DNA of 64,000 nucleotides, taken from contig NZ_RKRA01000001.1 in NCBI RefSeq assembly GCF_003814705.1, forward strand, positions 2,914,001 through 2,978,000. The letters are read 5' to 3'. This stretch comes from Georgenia muralis. Its GTDB lineage: Bacteria; Actinomycetota; Actinomycetes; Actinomycetales; Actinomycetaceae. Numbering within the stretch: position 1 is the stretch's first letter; every line of letters begins with the position of its first letter. The notes under the pieces were generated by a model. It worked only from the letters and a program-made list of their open reading frames with translations. It searched no databases and was not told the DNA's origin. A program made the position numbers and the translations under genes. This document shows positions 57,331 to 64,000 of this stretch, one piece after another.

Positions 57331-57430
57331 CGGTTCGCGGTGCCCGGATCACGGTGCCCGGTGCCCGGTGCCCGGTGCCCGGTGCCCGGTACCCGGATCC
57401 CGGTGCCCGGTGCCCGGTGCCCGGTGCCTG
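57323..57430. repeat. GGTGCCC simple repeat
   Basis: Heptamer ggtgccc repeated many times with ggtaccc and ggatccc variants; a few copies also occur near 57168. Likely slippage-prone. Confidence 0.85.
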
Positions 57431-57512
57431 GAGCGCGACTGGGTGTGAGCCTTCGCGCCACCGACGGTCCGGCTCGCGTGCCGCGTCGAGGTCCGCTCTC
57501 GCCGGGCCGTGC

Positions 57513-57944
57513 TCAGACCAGGGTGGCCGTGAGGGTGATCGTGGTGCCGGTCAATGCCTGGCTCACCGGGCAGCCCACCTTGGCGGCCTCGGCGATGCGC
57601 TGGAAGTCCTCCTCGGAGATGCCCTCGATCTGGGCGTTCACCGTGAGGTGGATGCCGGTGATGCCCTCGCCGGCGACGAACGTGGCCTCGGCGGACGTGT
57701 CCAGCTGGGCGGGCGGGGTGCCGTTCTGGTCGAGCTCGTTCGAGAACGCCATGGAGTAGCAGGTGGCGTGCGCGGCGGCGATGAGCTCCTCGGGGGAGGT
57801 GGTCCCCCCGGCCTCCTCCGCACGGGCCTTCCAGTTGACGTCGAACGTCCCGAGTCCGGAGGTGTCGAGCCGGGCGGTCCCGGAGCCCTGGAACAGGTTG
57901 CCCCGCCAGGTGGCGCTGCCCTTGCTCACGACTGGGTTCGGCAT
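57513..57944 (-). CDS. OsmC/Ohr family peroxide-reducing protein
   Basis: 143-residue protein with the two redox cysteines of the family: Cys62 in AAHATCYSMAFS and Cys125 in KVGCPVSQAL. Start motif GSATWRGNLFQGSGTARL and the SPEELIAAAHATC helix are typical of the OsmC rather than the Ohr subgroup. These enzymes reduce organic hydroperoxides with lipoyl or thiol partners. AAGGAGG lies ahead of the ATG. Confidence 0.92.
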   Translation of the reverse strand: MPNPVVSKGSATWRGNLFQGSGTARLDTSGLGTFDVNWKARAEEAGGTTSPEELIAAAHATCYSMAFSNELDQNGTPPAQLDTSAEATFVAGEGITGIHLTVNAQIEGISEEDFQRIAEAAKVGCPVSQALTGTTITLTATLV

Positions 57945-58046
57945 GGTGGTGTCCTCCTTCCCGGGCCCGGTCCCTCCGGGCTCGGTGTCATGCCCATCCT
58001 GCCGGTCCTCCTGCCGGGGCGCAGAGGGAGGCGGCGACGACGCCGG

Positions 58047-58052
58047 TAGCCT
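58047..58052 (+). promoter_or_regulatory. -10 element upstream of coaE (TAGCCT)
   Basis: TAGCCT, 6 nt before a GTG (58059) that opens an 11-codon upstream frame rather than coaE itself. Confidence 0.45.
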
Positions 58053-58058
58053 GGGCAG

Positions 58059-58094
58059 GTGCGCTCGTCTCCCGCCCCGGCCCGGCCGTGCTGA
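58059..58094 (+). CDS. possible leaderless upstream ORF (11 codons)
   Basis: VRSSPAPARPC then TGA (58092-58094). Its stop overlaps the start region of coaE (GTG 58088-58090), and a -10 box lies directly upstream. This would couple coaE translation to translation of the short frame, which ends in Cys. No homology can be claimed at this length; the evidence is position only. Confidence 0.35.
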   Translation: MRSSPAPARPC

Positions 58095-58708
58095 GCGTCG
58101 GCCTCACGGGCGGCATCGGCTCGGGCAAGTCGACCGTGGCCGCGGAGCTGGCGCGGCTGGGTGCCGTCGTCGTCGACGCCGACCGGATCGCGCGCGAGGT
58201 CGTGGAGCCCGGGACCCCCGGGCTCGCGGCGGTCGCCGCGGAGTTCGGGCCAGAGGTGCTCCGCCCGGACGGCTCGCTCGACCGTCAGGCTCTCGCCGCG
58301 CGGGTCTTCGCCGATCCGGCCGCGCTGCGCCGGCTCGGGGAGATCACCCACCCCCTCGTCGCCGCCGAGAGCCGGCGCCGGCAGGAGGCTGCGGCGCCGG
58401 ATGCGGTGGTGGTCCACGACGTGCCCCTCATCGTCGAGAACGGCCTCGCCGACCACTACGACCTCGTCGTGGTCGTCGGCGCGGACGAGGACACCCGTAC
58501 GGCCCGGCTGGTCTCCTCCCGCAGCATGACCGAGGACGACGCGCGTGCCCGGATCCGGGCCCAGGCCGACGACGACGCCCGCCGCGCCGTCGCCGACGTC
58601 TGGCTCGACAACTCCGGCACGACGGACGAGCTGCTCTCCGCCGTCGGCCGGCTCTGGCGCGAGCGGCTGCTGCCGGCGGCGCACGGGTCCGGCCTCACCG
58701 CAGGCTGA
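58088..58708 (+). CDS. coaE: dephospho-CoA kinase
   Basis: Last step of coenzyme A synthesis, phosphorylating the ribose 3'-OH. 206 residues. P-loop GLTGGIGSGKSTVAAEL near the start, VVVDADRIAREVVEPGTP (catalytic Asp region), and VVHDVPLIVENGLADHYD, all standard. Starts at GTG 58088. Confidence 0.95.
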   Translation: MLSVGLTGGIGSGKSTVAAELARLGAVVVDADRIAREVVEPGTPGLAAVAAEFGPEVLRPDGSLDRQALAARVFADPAALRRLGEITHPLVAAESRRRQEAAAPDAVVVHDVPLIVENGLADHYDLVVVVGADEDTRTARLVSSRSMTEDDARARIRAQADDDARRAVADVWLDNSGTTDELLSAVGRLWRERLLPAAHGSGLTAG

Positions 58709-58894
58709 CGACCCCCGGGAGGTAGCCCGCTGTCCGTCCGGCCGGCTGACCGCCTCCGGATGACCAGCGGGGCGCACTGCGGACATCGTCGGTGCGGGGA
58801 TCTCCTCCTGGCCGGCCTGCTCCCGGAGGACCCCGGACCGTCCGCCCTGGGCCGAACGACGGACCTCGCCCCGCCCGATGTCGGTGCCCCGACG

Positions 58895-58900
58895 TACCGT
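58895..58900 (+). promoter_or_regulatory. -10 element of uvrB (TACCGT)
   Basis: TACCGT, 6 nt before the ATG at 58907. No TCGAAC-type LexA box was seen in the 198-bp gap. Confidence 0.45.
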
Positions 58901-58906
58901 TGACCC

Positions 58907-60991
<2,085 letters not shown>

Positions 60992-61087
60992 CGCCGCATC
61001 CCTGGCCCGCGACGGCGTCGCCGGTGTTGCGAGCGCCACGGTGGACCCGCGTGGCCGGGCCCAGGGGGGTGCCGTATCCTGGCCGGG

Positions 61088-61219
61088 CGGAGGGGAGTAT
61101 TCCCCACAACAGTGGTGCCGTCATCACGGCCGGTCGTGGACCGGCTCGGTGCCATCGGCCCGGCGATCCGTCGCCCGGGCGGGAAGAGACCTCCGGTACC
61201 CGCCCCTACGTACCGGAGG
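61088..61219 (+). ncRNA. yybP-ykoY manganese riboswitch with SD-sequestering helix
   Basis: The leader of the TerC gene has the class features: GGGGAGTA near the 5' end (61092-61099), a GCCGTCATCACGGC hairpin (61128-61141 region), and GGGAAGAGACCTCC at the 3' end (61181-61194). The 5' cggagg (61088-61093) can pair with cctccg (61190-61195) as helix P1. The same cctccggtac (61190-61199) can instead pair perfectly with gtaccggagg (61210-61219), hiding the GGAGG ribosome site. Metal binding, by stabilising P1, would free translation. Class assigned by eye. Confidence 0.72.
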
Positions 61220-61223
61220 AAAT

Positions 61224-62393
61224 GTGGACGTCCACGCTCTCGGTTGGATCCTGCTCATCGGCATCATCGTCGTGATGATCGCCGTCGACATCATCGGCCA
61301 TGTCCGCACCCCGCACGCCCCCTCCATGAAGGAGGCCGCCTGGTGGTCGGTCGCCTACGTGGCCATGGCGATCGTCTTCGGCTTCATCGTGTGGATCGGC
61401 TACGGCGGTGTCTACGCCGGTGAGTACTTCGCCGGGTACGTGACCGAGAAGAGCCTCTCGGTGGACAACCTCTTCGTCTTCGTCATCGTCATCGCCGCGT
61501 TCCGGATCCCCCGGAAGTACCAGCAGGAGGTCCTGCTCGCCGGGATCGTCATCGCCATGGTGCTCCGGGCCATCTTCATCGCCGCCGGCGCCGCCGTCAT
61601 CGAGAACTTCTCCTGGGTCTTCTACCTCTTCGGGGCGTTCCTCATCTACACGGCCGTGGCCCAGGCCCGCGAGGGCGTGGAGAAGCCGGACGAGCACGAC
61701 GAGTACCACGAGAACGGCTTCGTCCGGCTCGTGCGCCGCTTCGTCCCGGTCACCGACGGGTTCGTCGGCGGCAAGCTCGTCCACCGCCACGCCGGCAAGA
61801 CGATGATCACCCCGATGTTCCTGGCGATCCTCGCGATCGGCAGCGCCGACATCCTGTTCGCCGTCGACTCCATCCCGGCCATCTTCGGCCTCACCCGGGA
61901 GCCGTACCTGGTCTTCGCCGCCAACGCGTTCTCCCTGCTCGGCCTGCGCCAGCTGTACTTCCTCATCGACGGCCTCCTCGACCGGCTCGTCTACCTGCAC
62001 TACGGTCTCGCCGCGATCCTCGGCTTCATCGGCGTCAAGCTCCTCATCCACGCACTCCACGAGAACGAGCTGCCCTTCATCAACGGCGGCGAGCACTGGG
62101 ACGTCCTGCCCGAGCCGTCCATCGTCGTCTCCCTCCTGTGGATCGTCGGCGTCCTGGCCATCACGATCGTGGCCAGCCTGCGGCGGAACAAGAAGGACGA
62201 GCGTCTGGCCGCCGCCGAGGAGGTCCTCAAGTCCGGTGGCGAGACCACCGAGGGGGAGCGGCACCTCCCCCGCGAGGAGGGTGCAGCCCCTCTGCCGTCG
62301 GACACGGACGAGGGGGACGACCCCCGTGACGAGGACCGGCGTGCCGCGGCTCGCGGCGCCGGTGACGGCCGGCGTACCGACCACGACGACTGA
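61224..62393 (+). CDS. TerC-family membrane protein (probable Mn exporter)
   Basis: 389-residue polytopic protein; about nine transmembrane segments to residue 320. The signature acidic motifs are in EKSLSVDNLFVFVIV and GSADILFAVDSIPAIF. Members (Alx, MntP-like function, YceF/YkoY) export manganese or metallate secreted proteins. The start is GTG 61224 (VDVHALGWILL), 5 nt after GGAGG; an ATG two bases earlier opens a different frame and is rejected. The C-terminal 65 residues are charged and disordered. The riboswitch upstream supports a manganese role. Confidence 0.9.
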   Translation: MDVHALGWILLIGIIVVMIAVDIIGHVRTPHAPSMKEAAWWSVAYVAMAIVFGFIVWIGYGGVYAGEYFAGYVTEKSLSVDNLFVFVIVIAAFRIPRKYQQEVLLAGIVIAMVLRAIFIAAGAAVIENFSWVFYLFGAFLIYTAVAQAREGVEKPDEHDEYHENGFVRLVRRFVPVTDGFVGGKLVHRHAGKTMITPMFLAILAIGSADILFAVDSIPAIFGLTREPYLVFAANAFSLLGLRQLYFLIDGLLDRLVYLHYGLAAILGFIGVKLLIHALHENELPFINGGEHWDVLPEPSIVVSLLWIVGVLAITIVASLRRNKKDERLAAAEEVLKSGGETTEGERHLPREEGAAPLPSDTDEGDDPRDEDRRAAARGAGDGRRTDHDD

Positions 62394-62400
62394 GCGGCCG

Positions 62401-63183
62401 GTGACGGCCGGTTCGCCGGAGTCCATCCGCTCCCTCGAGCGCGGGCTCGGCGTCATCAAGGTCTTCGATGCGGACCACCCCCGGCTCGGGCTGTCCGAGG
62501 TGGCGGCCCGCTCGGGCCTGCCCCGCGCCGCCGCCCGCCGCGCGCTGACCACCCTCGTCGAGCTCGGGTACGCCGAGCAGTCCGGGCGTGACTACACCCT
62601 CCGGCCGCGCCTGCTCGACCTCGGCTTCCTCCGCCTGGCCGACCTCAGCCTCGCCGACGTCGCCCGCCCGCACCTGTCGACCCTCTCGGAGCGGCTCGGT
62701 GCATCGGCGTCGGCGTCGGTGCTCGAGGCCGGCCAGATCGTCTACATCGCCCGCGCCGCCACCCGGGACCTCATGCGTGTGCGGATCCGGACGGGCACCC
62801 GGTTCCCCGCCGAGTCGACCTCCATGGGCCGGGTCCTCCTCGCGGCCCGCTCACCCGAATGGATCGAGGGGTTCGTCGCCACCGTGCGGGTCGAGCGCCG
62901 CTCGCCGTACACGACGACGGACACCGACCGGCTGCGCTCGATCCTGGCGCTGACCCGCCGTCAGGGTTACGCGCTGGTGGACCAGGAGCTCGAGGAAGGG
63001 CTCCGGTCGCTGGCGGTGCCCGTCCGGGACCGGACGGGCACCGTGGTCGCCGCCGTCAACGTCGCGACCATGGCGGAGCCGGGCGGAGCGGAGGCGTTCC
63101 TGCGCCGCGCCCTGCCCGAGCTCCGCGCGGCCGCGGCAGCCGTGGAGGCCGACCTCGTGCCGGTCAGCCACGTCCTGTCCTGA
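62401..63183 (+). CDS. IclR-family transcriptional regulator
   Basis: 260 residues. N-terminal winged helix (SIRSLERGLGVIKVFD, LSEVAARSGLPRAAARRALTTLVELGY) and C-terminal effector domain (RVRIRTGTRFPAESTSMGRVLLA, QGYALVDQELEEGLRSLAVPVRD), close to the PcaR/PobR group that controls aromatic-acid catabolism. The GTG at 62401 is 7 bp after the TerC stop; a longer frame would run into the TerC gene. The ligand and targets are unknown; no catabolic genes are in view. Confidence 0.88.
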   Translation: MTAGSPESIRSLERGLGVIKVFDADHPRLGLSEVAARSGLPRAAARRALTTLVELGYAEQSGRDYTLRPRLLDLGFLRLADLSLADVARPHLSTLSERLGASASASVLEAGQIVYIARAATRDLMRVRIRTGTRFPAESTSMGRVLLAARSPEWIEGFVATVRVERRSPYTTTDTDRLRSILALTRRQGYALVDQELEEGLRSLAVPVRDRTGTVVAAVNVATMAEPGGAEAFLRRALPELRAAAAAVEADLVPVSHVLS

Positions 63184-63272
63184 CGCCGCTGCCGGTCGGC
63201 CGCGTCCGGTGCCTACCCCGCGCCGGTATCCTCCGTGAACACCTGCACGGCTGACGAACGAGGAGACGGTCC

Positions 63273-64000
63273 ATGGACCCGGTGGCACCCGCGTCGGAGG
63301 GCTTACAGTCCCTCGCACGCGGCCTCGCCGTCATCGAGACGCTCGCCGCCGCCGACGAGCCGATGACCCTGGCGAGGGTCGCGCAGTCCGCCGGGCTCAA
63401 CCGCGCGGTGACCCGCCGCGTCCTCCTCACCCTCGTCGACGTCGGCTACGTCCTGGCCCACGGCCGGGACTTCACGCTGCGGCCCCGCGTCCTCGAGCTC
63501 GGCGAGGCCTACCGGGCGAGCCTGCGCCTGCCCGCGATCGCGGTCGGCCCCATGCAGGACCTCACCCGGTCGACCGGGCGCTCCAGCGCGCTCGGGGTCC
63601 TCGACGGGGCGGACGTCGTCCACGTGGAGCGGGTCGCCGCGGGCCGGATCGTCGACGCCGTGCCGGACATCGGCACCCGGTTGCCCGCCCGCACGAGCGC
63701 CCTGGGCCGGGTCCTGCTCGCCGCGCTCCCCAAGGGCGCCCTCCGCGACGTGCTGCGCGGCGGTGTCGCCGCCCCGTTGGCGGAGGACGACGAGCTGGTC
63801 GCGACGCTCGCCGGCGTGCGGGCGCAGGGCCACTGCGTCGTGGCCGAGGAGCTGCAGCGCGGACTCACCTCGGTGGCGGCACCGGTGCGGGACGCGACCG
63901 GCCGGGTCGTGGCGGCCGTCGACCTCGCCCTGACGACCGTCACCCTCCCTGACGGGCGCGTGCCCGAGGACGACGTCGCCGCGGTACGTGCCGCCGCCGA
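63273..64000 (+). CDS. IclR-family transcriptional regulator, 3' end outside window
   Basis: The open frame from ATG 63273 runs to the window end with no stop: 242 codons visible. The winged helix is GLQSLARGLAVIETLAAADEP, ARVAQSAGLNRAVTRRVLL. The effector domain includes IVDAVPDIGTRLPARTSALGRVLLA and QGHCVVAEELQRGLTSVAAPVRD. It is clearly a paralogue of the preceding gene. AGGAGACG lies upstream of the ATG. The 89-bp gap includes a TATCCT box (63228-63233). Confidence 0.88.
   Translation, partial: MDPVAPASEGLQSLARGLAVIETLAAADEPMTLARVAQSAGLNRAVTRRVLLTLVDVGYVLAHGRDFTLRPRVLELGEAYRASLRLPAIAVGPMQDLTRSTGRSSALGVLDGADVVHVERVAAGRIVDAVPDIGTRLPARTSALGRVLLAALPKGALRDVLRGGVAAPLAEDDELVATLAGVRAQGHCVVAEELQRGLTSVAAPVRDATGRVVAAVDLALTTVTLPDGRVPEDDVAAVRAAA

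Larger units (their letters stand above)
56796..57512. other. 717-bp intergenic region of repeats
   Basis: No gene. It contains the rpsA terminator, a GC-rich spacer with scattered ggtccgg/gtgcc words, two copies of a 158-bp unit with a strong hairpin, and a 7-bp simple repeat. Open frames here arise from the repeats. Confidence 0.75.

Noticed and set aside
57340-57759. Open frame through the GGTGCCC repeat
   Set aside because: It is only translated simple repeat plus antisense to the OsmC gene; no start signal.
58709-58906. LexA (SOS) box upstream of uvrB
   Set aside because: No TCGAAC-N4-GTTCGA-like sequence is present in the gap.
61222-61275. ATG start (MWTSTLSVG) for the TerC gene
   Set aside because: That frame stops after about 18 codons; the GTG two bases on opens the full TerC protein.

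Overview
This 64 kb window is very GC-rich, uses many GTG starts, and carries mycothiol biosynthesis (mshC), the Pup-ligation pathway, an ANTAR response regulator and a four-domain ribosomal protein S1. Together these indicate an actinobacterium, probably of the order Micrococcales; a Georgenia-like or Cellulomonas-like genome is my guess from gene order only. Most of it is chromosomal backbone. The one clear mobile region is at the left edge, where an IS1634-type transposase (cut by the window edge) abuts the 3' remnant of an IS5-type transposase.

Layout. 1-1.2 kb: IS debris. 1.2-2.8 kb: a DUF5703-like protein, a small acidic protein and an aldo/keto reductase. 3.0-18.3 kb: a conserved actinobacterial block of uppP, mshC, PAC2, HAD phosphatase, RecB-like nuclease, site-2 protease, trmI, mpa, dop, pup, pafA and an FKBP lipoprotein. 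A thiosulfate-transporter/TusA pair sits between mshC and PAC2. No 20S proteasome genes lie between pup and pafA. 18.3-31.2 kb: rhodanese lipoprotein, P-loop kinase, hisF, TIGR03085 protein, a heterodimeric ABC exporter, then hisI-trpE-(Trp membrane protein)-DUF6704-trpC-trpB-trpA. 31.3-41.5 kb: a lipoprotein, lgt, a repeat-rich gap, gltB-gltD and pyk. 41.6-50.7 kb: tRNA-Leu(CAA), a large membrane protein, an ANTAR regulator, and a branched-chain amino-acid ABC system whose binding protein converges on the livHMGF operon. 51-61 kb: thioesterase, polA, methyltransferase, rpsA, OsmC, coaE and uvrB. 61-64 kb: a TerC-family gene behind a probable yybP-ykoY manganese riboswitch, then two IclR-family regulators, the second running off the window.

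How genes work together. MshC makes mycothiol. The transporter and TusA could supply reduced sulfur, and the rhodanese behind a CsoR-like operator suggests persulfide handling. Pup, Dop, PafA and Mpa form a pupylation system. HisF/HisI and TrpE/C/B/A are histidine and tryptophan steps. GltBD makes glutamate. LivKHMGF imports branched-chain amino acids or related solutes.

Regulatory texture. A TANNNT -10 element lies 6-8 nt upstream of at least fifteen start codons, which implies widespread leaderless mRNAs. GC-rich hairpin terminators follow mshC, gltD, pyk, the ANTAR regulator, livK and rpsA. Several intergenic gaps hold local tandem repeats and a dispersed hairpin element. I found no CRISPR array, prophage or obvious defence system. 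The observations I rate highest are the pupylation locus without 20S genes, the LivH fusion, the sulfur insertion, the TerC riboswitch switch-helix and the operator overlapping the rhodanese start codon.
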